Shown piece by piece: positions 1-8,550 of a stretch of DNA of 36,687 nt (position 1 is the stretch's first letter; each line of letters begins with the position of its first letter). The notes below the pieces were generated by a model. It was not told where the DNA came from and made no database searches. It saw only the letters and a program-made list of their open reading frames with translations. Source of the stretch: DATGQT01 sp033720695. Its GTDB lineage: Bacteria > Bacteroidota > Rhodothermia > Rhodothermales > Rubricoccaceae. A program made the translations under genes and the position numbers. The stretch covers positions 1-36,687 of the forward strand of contig JAWWCA010000004.1 in NCBI GenBank assembly GCA_033720695.1. The letters are read 5' to 3'.

Positions 1-2348
1 CCATCGAGAGCCAGTACTCCATCACCGGCGGCATGGCCGACCACCGCGTCCGCCACCGCGCCGCCGACATCCCGCACCTCGCGGCGGCCGTGGCCCAGGG
101 CCTCGGCGTCGGTGGCGGCTCGCGCGGCTCGGCCGCCCTCGCCGACGACCCCGTGGTGCAGGCCATCGTGGAGGACGTCCGCGCCGCCGGCTCCCGCGCC
201 GCCTTCGTGGCGGGCCCGACGCAGCCGGCCCCCGTCCACGCCCTCTGCGCCGCCCTCAACGGCCGCTACGGCGCCGACGCCGTCGCCTACCTCGACACCG
301 GCGCCGAGCCGGTGCCGCCGCTCGCCGAGACGCTCCCGGCCCTCGTCCGCGACATGGCCGCCGGCCGCGTGCAGATGGTGGTGATGCTGGGCACCAACCC
401 GGTCTACGACCTCCCGGCCGACCTCGGCTTCGCCGCGGCGCTCGCGCGGGTGCCGCTCTCCATCCACGTCGGCACCCACCTCGACGAGAGCGCGGCGCTG
501 GCGACGTGGCACGTGCCCCGGGCCCACTACCTCGAGAGCTGGGGCGACGGCCGCGCCTGGGACGGCACGATCTCCATCATCCAGCCCCTCATCGCGCCGC
601 TCTACGAGGACGCCCACTCCGACCTCGAGGTGCTGGGCCTCCTCGCGACGGGGCAGGACCGGCCCGGCTACGCGCTCGTCCGCGAGACGCTCGACGGCCG
701 CCTCGGCAGCGAGGACGCTTGGCGCGTGGCGCTCCACGACGGCTTCCTTCCCGGCACGGCCTACCCGGCCGTCGGGGCCGCCGGGGCGGCGGCGCCCGAC
801 CTCTCCGGCCTCCCCGTCCTCGACCCCGGCGCCCTCGAGCTCACGTTCCGCGTCTCGCCGAAGGTGCACGACGGCCGCTTCGCCAACAACGTGTGGATGC
901 AGGAACTGCCCCACAACGTGACGAAGCTGACGTGGGACAACGCCGCCGTCATGAGCCCCGAGACGGCCCGCGCCCTCGGCGTCTCGATGCGGCTGGAGGA
1001 GGGGAAGCGCTACGCCGACCGCATCGCCATCACCGCCGGCGAGACCGTCGTGACGCTCCCGGTGTGGGAGCAGCCCGGCCACCCCGACGGCTCGATCCAG
1101 CTCGAGCTCGGCTACGGCCGCCTCATCGAGACCCCGCGCCAGCTCCGCGACCGCGGCCTCCTCGCGCGGCTCTTCGACCGCGACTTCGACGTCTACTTCG
1201 AGGGCGCCCCCGCCTCGACGGTGGGCGAGGACGGCGGGCCCGTCGGCACGAACGTGGCGCCGCTCCGGCGGCTGGGCTACCCGGCCGTGCTCCCGGGCGG
1301 CTTCGCGGTGGCGGCCGCGCCCGGCGACTACCTCCTCGCCACGACGCAGGACCACGGCACGACGGCCGGCCGCGACATCGTCCGCGTCGCGACGGTCGAG
1401 GAGTACGCCGCCGCGCCCGCCGACGCCTTCGACGAGCACCTCCTCGACGAGACGCCCTGGGAGGCCTACCCGCCCGTCTGGACCGACGACCGCTCGGCCA
1501 TGAACGACCCCCGCATCGGGCAGGCGCTCTACAGCGAGAACCAGTGGGGGATGGCCATCGACCTCAACACGTGCACCGGCTGCAACGCGTGCGTGGTGGC
1601 GTGCCAGAGCGAGAACAACATCCCCGTCGTGGGCAAGGACGAGGTGGCGCGCGGGCGCGAGATGCACTGGATGCGGATCGACCGCTACTACACCGACTGG
1701 GGCGGCGGCCACCACGACGACCACGGCGGCGGCGAGGTCGTCAGCGACGACCGCGAGTTCCACGAGCCGGGCATGGTGATGCAGCCGATGCTGTGCCAGC
1801 ACTGCGAGTACGCCCCGTGCGAGTCGGTCTGCCCCGTCGCCGCGACGAGCCACTCGCCCGACGGGCTCAACGAGATGACCTACAACCGGTGCATCGGCAC
1901 GCGGTACTGCTCGAACAACTGCCCGTACAAGGTCCGCCGGTTCAACTTCTACAACTGGACGAAGCGGACGCCGCTGACGGTCCAGATGGCGATGAACCCG
2001 AACGTGACCGTCCGCTTCCGCGGGGTCATGGAGAAGTGCACGTACTGCGTGCAGCGGATCCGGAAGGTGCAGCAGTACGCCCACATCGAGGACCGCCCGA
2101 TCCGCGACGGCGAGGTCCTCACGGCGTGCCAGCAGGCGTGCCCCGCCGAGGCCATCACGTTCGGCGACATCTCGGACCCGGGCGCGGCCGTCGTCCGCAC
2201 CAAGGCGAGCCCGCGCGCCTACGAGGTGCTCGCCGAGCTCAACGTGAAGCCGCGGACGAGCTACCTCGCCCGGCTCCGCAACCCGAACCCGCGCCTCGCG
2301 ATCGGCTCGCCGGTCGACCTCGACCCCGAGACGCCCGCCGAAGTCTGA
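1..2348 (+). CDS. actB: Alternative complex III iron-sulfur/molybdopterin-like subunit ActB (5' partial)
   Basis: This is the large peripheral subunit of alternative complex III (ACIII), the menaquinol:cytochrome c oxidoreductase that replaces bc1 in this group. The frame is open to the left edge, so the start and a few hundred N-terminal residues are missing; about 780 residues are visible. The first two thirds match the molybdopterin-oxidoreductase-like half, which carries no cofactor in the known family. From about 1572 follows a ferredoxin-type half with four cysteine groups: CTGCNACVVAC (1572-1604), CQHCEYAPCESVCP, CSNNCP with CTYC, and CQQACP (near 2126). This pattern fits the [3Fe-4S] and [4Fe-4S] clusters known in ActB. 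Immediately downstream are actC, actD, actE and actF, which makes the call secure. A short hairpin separates it from actC. Confidence 0.95.
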   Translation, partial: IESQYSITGGMADHRVRHRAADIPHLAAAVAQGLGVGGGSRGSAALADDPVVQAIVEDVRAAGSRAAFVAGPTQPAPVHALCAALNGRYGADAVAYLDTGAEPVPPLAETLPALVRDMAAGRVQMVVMLGTNPVYDLPADLGFAAALARVPLSIHVGTHLDESAALATWHVPRAHYLESWGDGRAWDGTISIIQPLIAPLYEDAHSDLEVLGLLATGQDRPGYALVRETLDGRLGSEDAWRVALHDGFLPGTAYPAVGAAGAAAPDLSGLPVLDPGALELTFRVSPKVHDGRFANNVWMQELPHNVTKLTWDNAAVMSPETARALGVSMRLEEGKRYADRIAITAGETVVTLPVWEQPGHPDGSIQLELGYGRLIETPRQLRDRGLLARLFDRDFDVYFEGAPASTVGEDGGPVGTNVAPLRRLGYPAVLPGGFAVAAAPGDYLLATTQDHGTTAGRDIVRVATVEEYAAAPADAFDEHLLDETPWEAYPPVWTDDRSAMNDPRIGQALYSENQWGMAIDLNTCTGCNACVVACQSENNIPVVGKDEVARGREMHWMRIDRYYTDWGGGHHDDHGGGEVVSDDREFHEPGMVMQPMLCQHCEYAPCESVCPVAATSHSPDGLNEMTYNRCIGTRYCSNNCPYKVRRFNFYNWTKRTPLTVQMAMNPNVTVRFRGVMEKCTYCVQRIRKVQQYAHIEDRPIRDGEVLTACQQACPAEAITFGDISDPGAAVVRTKASPRAYEVLAELNVKPRTSYLARLRNPNPRLAIGSPVDLDPETPAEV

Positions 2349-2354
2349 CGCCGG

Positions 2355-2377
2355 GGAGGGCGCGCCGCACGCCCTCC
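2355..2377 (+). other. Intercistronic GC hairpin between actB and actC
   Basis: GGAGGGCG (2355-2362) pairs perfectly with CGCCCTCC (2370-2377) around a 7-nt loop. It lies 6 nt after the actB stop. No T-run follows, so it looks like an RNA processing or stability element rather than a strong terminator. Structure is read by eye. Confidence 0.5.
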
Positions 2378-2403
2378 TCCCCCTCCGCCCCTCGCCCCCG
2401 ACC

Positions 2404-3891
2404 ATGGCCCGCACCGCCTCCACCGCCGCCACCGCCCACCACGACGGCGTGCCGAAGACGCTCGAGGACGCCCCGCTCGTCCGCGGCAACCTCTCCTTCC
2501 ACGACGTCACCGAGTTGGTCTCGGCGCACACCGAGAAGAAGACGCCGGTGCAGTGGCTGCTGGCGTTCTCGCTCGCCCTCGGCGGCCTCGCCATCTTCGG
2601 CCTCGCCCTCGCCTACCTCATCTGGAATGGGACCGGCGTCTGGGGCGTGAACGTGCCCGTGGGCTGGGGCTGGGCCATCGTCAACTTCGTGTGGTGGGTC
2701 GGCATCGGGCACGCCGGCACGCTGATCTCGGCCATCCTCTTCCTGTTCCGGCAGCGGTGGCGCACGAGCATCAACCGCGCCGCCGAGGCGATGACGCTGT
2801 TCGCCGTGGCGTGCGCGCTCGTCTTCCCGGGCGTCCACACCGGCCGCCCGTGGCTGGACTACTACATGCTGCCCGTGCCCAACCAGATGGCGATGTGGCC
2901 GCAGTTCAAGAGCCCGCTGATGTGGGACGTCTTCGCCGTCTCCATCTACGGGACGGTCTCGCTGCTGTTCTGGTACGTCGGCCTCATCCCCGACCTCGGC
3001 ACGATCCGCGACCGGGCCGCCAAGGCGGGCCGGATGCTGCGCGCCCGCATCCTCGGCTTCTTCGCGCTCGGCTGGACGGGCTCGAACCGCCACTGGCGGC
3101 ACTACGAGCGGGCCTACATGATCCTCGCCGCCCTCGCCACCCCGCTCGTCCTCTCGGTCCACTCCGTCGTCTCGTTCGACTTCGCCATCTCGGTCGTCCC
3201 CGGCTGGCACACGACGATCTTCCCGCCCTACTTCGTCGCCGGCGCCATCTTCTCCGGCTTCGCGATGGTGGTGACGCTGCTCGTGGTGGCGCGGAAGGTG
3301 TACAACCTGGAGAACCTCATCACGCTCGACCACCTCGAGAAGATGAACATCATCATCCTGGTGACGGGCACGATCGTCGGCTTCGCCTACATCACGGAGT
3401 TCTTCATCGCGTGGTACTCCGGCGTCGAGTACGAGCAGTACGCGTTCCTCAACCGCGCGACGGGGCCGTACTGGTGGGCGTACTGGATCATGATGAGCTG
3501 CAACCTCATCCTCCCCCAGCTCTTCTGGATCAAGAAGCTCCGCCGCTCGATCGGCTTCATGCTCTTCGTCTCGATCATCGTCAACATCGGGATGTGGTTC
3601 GAGCGCTTCGTGATCACGGTGACGAGCCTCCACCGGGACTACCTCCCGTCGTCCTGGGACTACTTCTCGCCGACGATCTGGGACGCCGCGCTCTACCTCG
3701 GGACGTTCGGGCTGTTCTTCACGCTGTTCCTCCTCTTCCTCCGCTTCGTGCCGATGGTCGCCATCGCCGAGGTGAAGGGGGTGATGCCGCAGGCCGACCC
3801 CCACTTCTACGGCCACGGCGACGGCCACGCCGGGGCGGAGCCCGAGGTGAACGCGCCCGCCCGCCACGTCGAGCCGCCCGCCACCGCCTAG
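2404..3891 (+). CDS. actC: Alternative complex III quinol-binding membrane subunit ActC (NrfD/PsrC family)
   Basis: This 495-residue integral membrane protein of the NrfD/PsrC family is one of the two large quinone-site subunits of ACIII. About ten hydrophobic helices are visible after a roughly 48-residue cytoplasmic N-terminus that begins LVRGNLSFHDVTE. The conserved stretch GIGHAGTLISAILFLFRQ is the family signature near the quinol site. The C-terminus is a His/Gly/Pro-rich polar tail. Its position between actB and actD, and its length, match ActC of Rhodothermus-type operons. The start is preceded by a CCCCC run (2395-2399) and no Shine-Dalgarno. It is co-transcribed with its neighbours by inference. 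Confidence 0.95.
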   Translation: MARTASTAATAHHDGVPKTLEDAPLVRGNLSFHDVTELVSAHTEKKTPVQWLLAFSLALGGLAIFGLALAYLIWNGTGVWGVNVPVGWGWAIVNFVWWVGIGHAGTLISAILFLFRQRWRTSINRAAEAMTLFAVACALVFPGVHTGRPWLDYYMLPVPNQMAMWPQFKSPLMWDVFAVSIYGTVSLLFWYVGLIPDLGTIRDRAAKAGRMLRARILGFFALGWTGSNRHWRHYERAYMILAALATPLVLSVHSVVSFDFAISVVPGWHTTIFPPYFVAGAIFSGFAMVVTLLVVARKVYNLENLITLDHLEKMNIIILVTGTIVGFAYITEFFIAWYSGVEYEQYAFLNRATGPYWWAYWIMMSCNLILPQLFWIKKLRRSIGFMLFVSIIVNIGMWFERFVITVTSLHRDYLPSSWDYFSPTIWDAALYLGTFGLFFTLFLLFLRFVPMVAIAEVKGVMPQADPHFYGHGDGHAGAEPEVNAPARHVEPPATA

Positions 3892-3901
3892 CGCTACGCC
3901 C

Positions 3902-4591
3902 ATGCTGTCGTTCCTCCGCAAGCAGCTCGAAGTCCGGGCCAACCAGCACGTCGGCCTCCTGGCCGAGTTCTCGGACCCCGGCGCGCTCCTCCACGCCGTC
4001 GAGCGCCTCCGCGCCCGCGGCTACCGCCGCCTCGACACCTTCAGCCCGTTCCCCATCCACGGCATGGACCGCGCGATGGGACTCGGGCCCTCCAAGCTCG
4101 GGTTCATCGTCTTCGGGATGGGGCTGATCGGCGCCGCCGCCGCCGTCCTCCTGCAGTGGTGGACGAGCGCGGTCGACTACCCCATCGCGATCTCGAACAA
4201 GCCGCTCTTCGCCTGGGAGCCGAGCATCCCCATCATCTTCGAGCTGACGGTGCTGTTCTCCGCGCTCGGCGCCATCGGCGGGATGCTGGCGCTCAACGCG
4301 CTCCCGAAGCCCTACAACCCGCTCTTCCACTCCGAGCGCTTCGGCCGCGCCACCGACGACGGGTTCTTCCTCCACATCGCCGCCGCCGACGCCGAGTTCG
4401 ACCGGGCCGCGACGGCGCGCGCGCTGTTCGAGGAGGGCGCCCAGGGCGTCGAGTACGTGGACCACGACGGCGCCGAAGCCCTCGCCCAGGCGGGGGCCCC
4501 CGGCGACGGCGCCCCGGCGGCCGACGCCCCGCCAGCGCGCGCGCCCGCCGAGGCCCCTGCCACCCCGCCGCACACGACCGGAGAGATCTAA
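3902..4591 (+). CDS. actD: Alternative complex III subunit ActD (DUF3341)
   Basis: ActD is a small two-helix membrane subunit of ACIII, here 229 residues. The N-terminal cytoplasmic part contains the family pattern around TFSPFPIHGMDRAMG (residues 46-60). Two transmembrane helices follow at about 65-86 and 109-131. After the second helix comes PKPYNPLF and a soluble domain with GFFLHI. The last 30 residues are an Ala/Pro-rich tail that looks disordered. The gene starts 10 nt after the actC stop, so tight co-expression is expected. No catalytic residue is known for this family; its role is structural inside the complex. Confidence 0.92.
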   Translation: MLSFLRKQLEVRANQHVGLLAEFSDPGALLHAVERLRARGYRRLDTFSPFPIHGMDRAMGLGPSKLGFIVFGMGLIGAAAAVLLQWWTSAVDYPIAISNKPLFAWEPSIPIIFELTVLFSALGAIGGMLALNALPKPYNPLFHSERFGRATDDGFFLHIAAADAEFDRAATARALFEEGAQGVEYVDHDGAEALAQAGAPGDGAPAADAPPARAPAEAPATPPHTTGEI

Positions 4592-4616
4592 CGTGACGCG
4601 TGATGCGTGACGCGTG
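4592..4616 (+). repeat. Heptanucleotide tandem repeat CGTGAYG
   Basis: Directly after the actD stop, the units CGTGACG, CGTGATG and CGTGACG follow each other head to tail, with a fourth partial unit CGTG. The tract is about 3.6 copies of 7 bp. It lies in the actD-actE gap and is not coding. Confidence 0.8.
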
Positions 4617-4647
4617 GGGAGGTTGCCTCCTCGGGCGCCGCGGTCAC

Positions 4648-4663
4648 GGGTCTTGCCAGACCC
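4648..4663 (+). other. Hairpin immediately upstream of the actE start
   Basis: GGGTCT (4648-4653) pairs with AGACCC (4658-4663) around the loop TGCC. The 3' arm ends two bases before the actE ATG and includes most of its CCCCC run, so folding could affect ribosome access. The effect is inference. Confidence 0.45.
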
Positions 4664-4665
4664 CC

Positions 4666-5331
4666 ATGACTCGACCCCACCGCCTCCTCCTGCTGGCCGC
4701 CCTCGCGCTCCCGGTCGTCCTCGCCGGCTGCCGCGGCATGAAGTCGGACGACCCGCCGATCCACCTCAACCCCAACATGGACCACCAGGAGCGGTTCGAG
4801 GCGCAGGAAGCGAACCCGTTCTTCGCCGACGAGGCGGCGATGCGGACGCCCGTGCCGGGGACCATCCCGCGCGGCCGCCTCCGCACGACCGAGACCGCCC
4901 CCGCCCTCCTCGGGCGCACGGCCGGCGGCGACTTCGTGGCCGAGATCCCGGTGCCGGTCACGGCGGCCCTCGTCGAGCGCGGGCAGGAGCGCTACGACAT
5001 CTACTGCGGCGTCTGCCACGGCATCGTCGGCGACGGCCGCGGCATCATCATGGTCGGCAACGGGGGGCAGGGCTACGGCTACACCCCGGCGCCCACCTAC
5101 CACTCCGACTACCTCCGGACCGTCCCCGACGGGTACCTCTACGAGGTCATCACGAACGGCGTGCGGAGCATGCCGAGCTACGCCCACGAGGTGAGCCCGG
5201 CCGACCGCTGGGCCATCGTCGCCTACATCCGCGCGCTCCAGCGCTCCCAGGACGCCACCGTCGAGGCCCTGCCCGCGCCCGAGCGCGAGCGGCTGGAGAC
5301 CTACAACCCGAACGTGAACGTCACGCAATAG
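4666..5331 (+). CDS. actE: Alternative complex III mono-heme cytochrome c lipoprotein ActE
   Basis: This 221-residue periplasmic mono-heme c subunit of ACIII passes electrons from the complex toward the oxidase. The chosen ATG gives a clean lipoprotein signal: a basic N-terminus, a Leu/Ala-rich core, and the lipobox VLAGC with Cys22. An upstream in-frame GTG at 4600 would bury the signal behind a polar stretch and was rejected. The heme motif CGVCH is at residues 114-118, and MPSY further on may supply the axial Met. The C-terminal helix WAIVAYIRALQ is typical of cytochrome c. Order and spacing in the act operon support the name. Confidence 0.93.
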   Translation: MTRPHRLLLLAALALPVVLAGCRGMKSDDPPIHLNPNMDHQERFEAQEANPFFADEAAMRTPVPGTIPRGRLRTTETAPALLGRTAGGDFVAEIPVPVTAALVERGQERYDIYCGVCHGIVGDGRGIIMVGNGGQGYGYTPAPTYHSDYLRTVPDGYLYEVITNGVRSMPSYAHEVSPADRWAIVAYIRALQRSQDATVEALPAPERERLETYNPNVNVTQ

Positions 5332-5340
5332 CCCGTACCG

Positions 5341-5370
5341 CGTGCTCCGCGGGGCTCACCCGCGAGCACG
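5341..5370 (+). other. Strong intercistronic hairpin between actE and actF
   Basis: CGTGCTC (5341-5347) plus CGCGG (5349-5353) pair with CCGCG and GAGCACG (5359-5370). This gives 12 base pairs, one bulged C and a 5-nt loop. It fills most of the gap between the actE stop and the actF start. No T-run follows. Confidence 0.6.
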
Positions 5371-5389
5371 GCGCACGCAGCCTCCCCTC

Positions 5390-6760
5390 ATGGCGAACCC
5401 CCTCACCCGGCTCCTCCTCGACCCCGTCCCCGACGACCGCGAGCGGGCCGCCCGGACGTTCCAGCTCTCCGGCGACTACCGCTGGTGGGCCGTGCCCCTC
5501 GGCGTCGGCGTGGTGCTGACGGCGCTCTCGTTCCTCGGCCTCTTCGCCGACCACCAGCGGTTCTTCTACGCCTACCTCGTGGGCTGGGTGTTCTGCGTCT
5601 CGATCGCCATCGGCGCGCTGTTCTTCGTGATGATCCAGCACATCACGAAGGCGCGGTGGAGCGCCTCGCTCCGCCGGATCCCCGAGCAGCTCGCGGCGAA
5701 CTTCCCGTTGCTCGCCGTCCTCGGCATCCCCATCCTCTTCGGGCTCCACGACCTCTACCACTGGACGCACGAGGAGCTCTACGAGGTGGGCGGCGCGTAC
5801 TACGACCCGATCCTCGTCGGCAAGCAGGGCTACCTCAACGTCCCGTTCTTCCTCGCCCGGCTCGCGGCCTACTTCCTGCTGTGGTCCTACCTCGGCCGGC
5901 GGCTCTACGTGCTCTCGGTCCGGCAGGACACCGAGCCCAGCGTCGAGAACACGCTGAAGGCGCGCCGCGTGAGCGGGTGGGGCATCCCGCTGGCCTCCGT
6001 CGCCACGGCGTTCGCGAGCTACGACCTCCTGATGAGCCTGGACCCCCACTGGTTCTCGACCATCTACGGCGTCTACTTCTTCGCCGGCGGCTGGCTCGGC
6101 GCCCTCTGCCTCACCACGTTCCTCGCCCTGCTGTTCCGGAAGGCCGGCTACCTCGAGGACGTGATCACGGTGGAGCACTACCACGACATGGGGAAGTTCA
6201 TCTTCGGCTTCGTCGTGTTCTGGGCCTACATCGCGTTCAGCCAGTACATGCTGATCTGGTACGCCGACCTCCCCGAGGAGACGCAGTGGTTCATCGACCG
6301 GTTCACGAACGGGTGGGAGAGCCTGAGCTGGGCCCTGCTCATCTTCCACTTCGCGCTCCCATTCTTCATCCTCATCCTGCGGTCGTCGAAGCGGATCCTC
6401 CCCGTCCTCGCGGTGATGTGCGGGTGGCTCCTCGTGATGCACTGGATCGACCTCTACTGGCAGGCGCTGCCGACGATCATCGCCGACGCCCACGGCGCCG
6501 GCGGCCACGCCCCCTCCGCCGGCGGGCTCGAGGCCGTCGGCGTCGCCGACCCCTCGGTGCAGTACCCGATCTGGGACACGGCCGAGCTCGCCGACACGTC
6601 GTCCTCGCCCCACGCCCACTTCGTGTGGACGGACTTCGCCGCGTGGTTCGGCCTGTTCGGCGTCTTCCTCGGCGCGACGCTCTGGCGCGCCGGCCGCCAC
6701 AGCCTCACCCCGTACAACGACCCCTACTTCGCCGACGCCGTCCGCTTCGAGAACTTCTGA
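5390..6760 (+). CDS. actF: Alternative complex III membrane subunit ActF (NrfD-like)
   Basis: The second large multi-pass quinone-site-type subunit of ACIII, 456 residues with about ten transmembrane helices. The ATG at 5390 was chosen over one at 5342 because the earlier one would translate the hairpin at 5341-5370. Motifs include FHFALPFFILILRSSKR and a conserved MHWIDLYW late in the protein. The protein ends just after a conserved-looking NDPYFADAVRFENF. It follows actE and ends the act part of the operon. Confusion with actC is resolved by position: ActC directly follows ActB and ActF comes last. Confidence 0.93.
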   Translation: MANPLTRLLLDPVPDDRERAARTFQLSGDYRWWAVPLGVGVVLTALSFLGLFADHQRFFYAYLVGWVFCVSIAIGALFFVMIQHITKARWSASLRRIPEQLAANFPLLAVLGIPILFGLHDLYHWTHEELYEVGGAYYDPILVGKQGYLNVPFFLARLAAYFLLWSYLGRRLYVLSVRQDTEPSVENTLKARRVSGWGIPLASVATAFASYDLLMSLDPHWFSTIYGVYFFAGGWLGALCLTTFLALLFRKAGYLEDVITVEHYHDMGKFIFGFVVFWAYIAFSQYMLIWYADLPEETQWFIDRFTNGWESLSWALLIFHFALPFFILILRSSKRILPVLAVMCGWLLVMHWIDLYWQALPTIIADAHGAGGHAPSAGGLEAVGVADPSVQYPIWDTAELADTSSSPHAHFVWTDFAAWFGLFGVFLGATLWRAGRHSLTPYNDPYFADAVRFENF

Positions 6761-6847
6761 TCCGGGCGGGCATCGGCGCTGGGGACGTTTCACCCCACTT
6801 TCAATCCTGACTGAAAACAGCGGCCCCGCCCGCGCGTTATCCCGCCG

Positions 6848-7657
6848 ATGGCTAAGCACACGCCCGACAACCCCGAGGAGCGCACCGAGGACCGCGGCGC
6901 CGAAATGGCCGCCGACGCCCCCCCGCGCCCGACCGACGAAACGGTGGATCCGCACCGCGCCGAGCCCGCGCCGCCGCCTGAGGAGGGCCTCCGCCCCGAG
7001 GCCGACCCCTCGATCGTCCGCCCGGCCGAGCAGGAGCCGTACGGCCCCTACGGCGGGCTCGTCCCCGCCGCCGCGAGCGAGGCCGCCCACGAGGCGCCCG
7101 TGCCCGCCCCAAGCGCCGAGGCCGAGACGGCCTACCTCGGCGTCGAGGAGGAGAGCGTGGAGTCGGCGCAGATCTTCGGGCTGATGCTGGCGACGATCCT
7201 GGCCGTCGTCACGATCGTGCTGTCGATCTACTTCATCTTCTACCTCCCGAAGCTGAACGACACCGAGACGGCGGCCGAGGACGTGCCGGCCGAGCGGCTC
7301 GTCGAACTCCGGGAGCTCCGCGCCGAGGCCGAGAACCTCCTCGGGCAGTACGCGGTCAACCCGGACGCTGAGGACCGGTACCGCGTCCCCGTCGACGTGG
7401 CCATGCAGCAGGTGGTCGCCGCGTACCGGGACCCCGATGGGCCCCCCGCGCTCTACACCGACCGCGTCGGGTTCAACCTCTCGTGGGCCAACCTCAACCC
7501 GGCCCCCGCCGTGGCCTCCGACCTCGACCCGGGCGCGATCGCCGTGCCGGGGTCCGATCTCCCCGGCGTCGAGGCCTCTGTCGCCCCGGCGGCCGAGGCC
7601 CCCGCCGAGCCGCCCACACCGTCCGAGTCGCCTGCGCCGCCTGAGCAGCTGCCATGA
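6848..7657 (+). CDS. Unrecognised single-TM protein between actF and sco
   Basis: A 269-residue protein I do not recognise. Residues 1-105 are rich in Glu, Pro and Ala and look disordered. One transmembrane helix follows at about 108-133 (start GLMLATILAVV). The periplasmic part holds a short helical region (about 147-200) with VPVDVAMQQVVAAY, then a Pro/Ala/Glu-rich tail. No heme, metal or Cys motif is present. Its place between the ACIII and caa3 genes, with an ATGA overlap into sco, suggests an accessory subunit or assembly factor of the respiratory complexes. That role is inference. The 87-nt gap before it is the largest in this part of the operon and could hold an internal promoter, though I see no clear boxes. 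Confidence 0.75.
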   Translation: MAKHTPDNPEERTEDRGAEMAADAPPRPTDETVDPHRAEPAPPPEEGLRPEADPSIVRPAEQEPYGPYGGLVPAAASEAAHEAPVPAPSAEAETAYLGVEEESVESAQIFGLMLATILAVVTIVLSIYFIFYLPKLNDTETAAEDVPAERLVELRELRAEAENLLGQYAVNPDAEDRYRVPVDVAMQQVVAAYRDPDGPPALYTDRVGFNLSWANLNPAPAVASDLDPGAIAVPGSDLPGVEASVAPAAEAPAEPPTPSESPAPPEQLP

Positions 7658-8550
7658 CCGCCCGCCGTGCCCGCCTCTCGCTCCTCCTGGCCGCCGCCGT
7701 CCTGACGGCTGCGGGGAGCGCTGCGCAGGTGGCGCGCGGCCCGTCGCAGGCGCTGGGCCAGAACGGGCAGGTCGAGCCGCCCTCGGTGGAGGTCACCGAG
7801 CACCTCGGCGAGCGCGTCTCGCCCGACCTCGTCTTCACGAACAGCGCCGGGGAGGCCGTGCGCTTCGGCGACCTCCTCGGCGAGCGGCCCGTCCTCCTCT
7901 CGTTCTCCTACCACACCTGCCCCATGCTGTGCAGCCTCGTGCTCGACGGCGTGGCCGAGGCGCTAGGGGAGACCGACCTGCGGGCCGGTGAGGACTTCGC
8001 CGTCGTGAACGTCTCCGTCGACCCACGCGACACGCCGGAGCGCGCGGCCGAGGCGAAGGCGAAGTACGTCGCACAGGTGTCAGCGGTCCAGCCCGATCTT
8101 GCCGAGCACTGGCACTTCCTCACCGGCGAGGAGGCCGCCGTGCGCCAGCTCGCCCGCGAGGCCGGGTTCGGCTACGCCTGGGACGAGGCGACGCAGCAGT
8201 ACGCGCACCAGGGCGTCCTCGTCTTCCTCAGCCCCACCGGGAAGATCACGCGCTACCTCTACGGCATCGGCTACCCGCCGCGCGACGTGCGGCTTGCCCT
8301 CGTCGAGGCCGGCGACGGGACGGTCGGCTCCACGCTCGACCGCCTCATCCTCACCTGCTTCCAGTACGACGCCGACGCCCGCTCGTACACCCCCGTCATC
8401 CTCAACATCATGAAGCTGGGCGGCGGCCTGCTCCTCGTGGTGCTTGCGATCTTCTTCGTGCCGCTGTGGCTCCGGGAGCGGGCGCGCACCGCCGGCCCCG
8501 ACGCCCTCGGCCCCATCGCCGGACTCGACCCGGCGCCGTCTGACCGATGA
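7654..8550 (+). CDS. SCO1/SenC/PrrC-family copper chaperone
   Basis: This 298-residue membrane-bound thioredoxin-fold protein delivers copper to the CuA site of oxidase subunit II. The N-terminus carries a signal or anchor sequence (residues 1-25). The copper motif is C89-P-M-L-C93 in HTCPMLC, and the third ligand is probably His185 in QQYAHQG. Both are standard for the family. A C-terminal transmembrane helix at about 265-285 is an extra anchor seen in the longer Sco forms. ATGA overlaps at both ends (7654-7657 and 8547-8550) indicate translational coupling with the upstream unknown gene and with coxB, its expected client. Confidence 0.93.
   Translation: MTARRARLSLLLAAAVLTAAGSAAQVARGPSQALGQNGQVEPPSVEVTEHLGERVSPDLVFTNSAGEAVRFGDLLGERPVLLSFSYHTCPMLCSLVLDGVAEALGETDLRAGEDFAVVNVSVDPRDTPERAAEAKAKYVAQVSAVQPDLAEHWHFLTGEEAAVRQLAREAGFGYAWDEATQQYAHQGVLVFLSPTGKITRYLYGIGYPPRDVRLALVEAGDGTVGSTLDRLILTCFQYDADARSYTPVILNIMKLGGGLLLVVLAIFFVPLWLRERARTAGPDALGPIAGLDPAPSDR

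Noticed and set aside
2239..3942. A 567-residue minus-strand frame opposite actC
   Set aside because: Charged low-complexity shadow; actC on the other strand is a clear NrfD-family protein.
4600..4665. Upstream in-frame GTG start for actE
   Set aside because: It would add 22 polar residues before a good lipoprotein signal and would lie within the heptamer repeat and hairpin.
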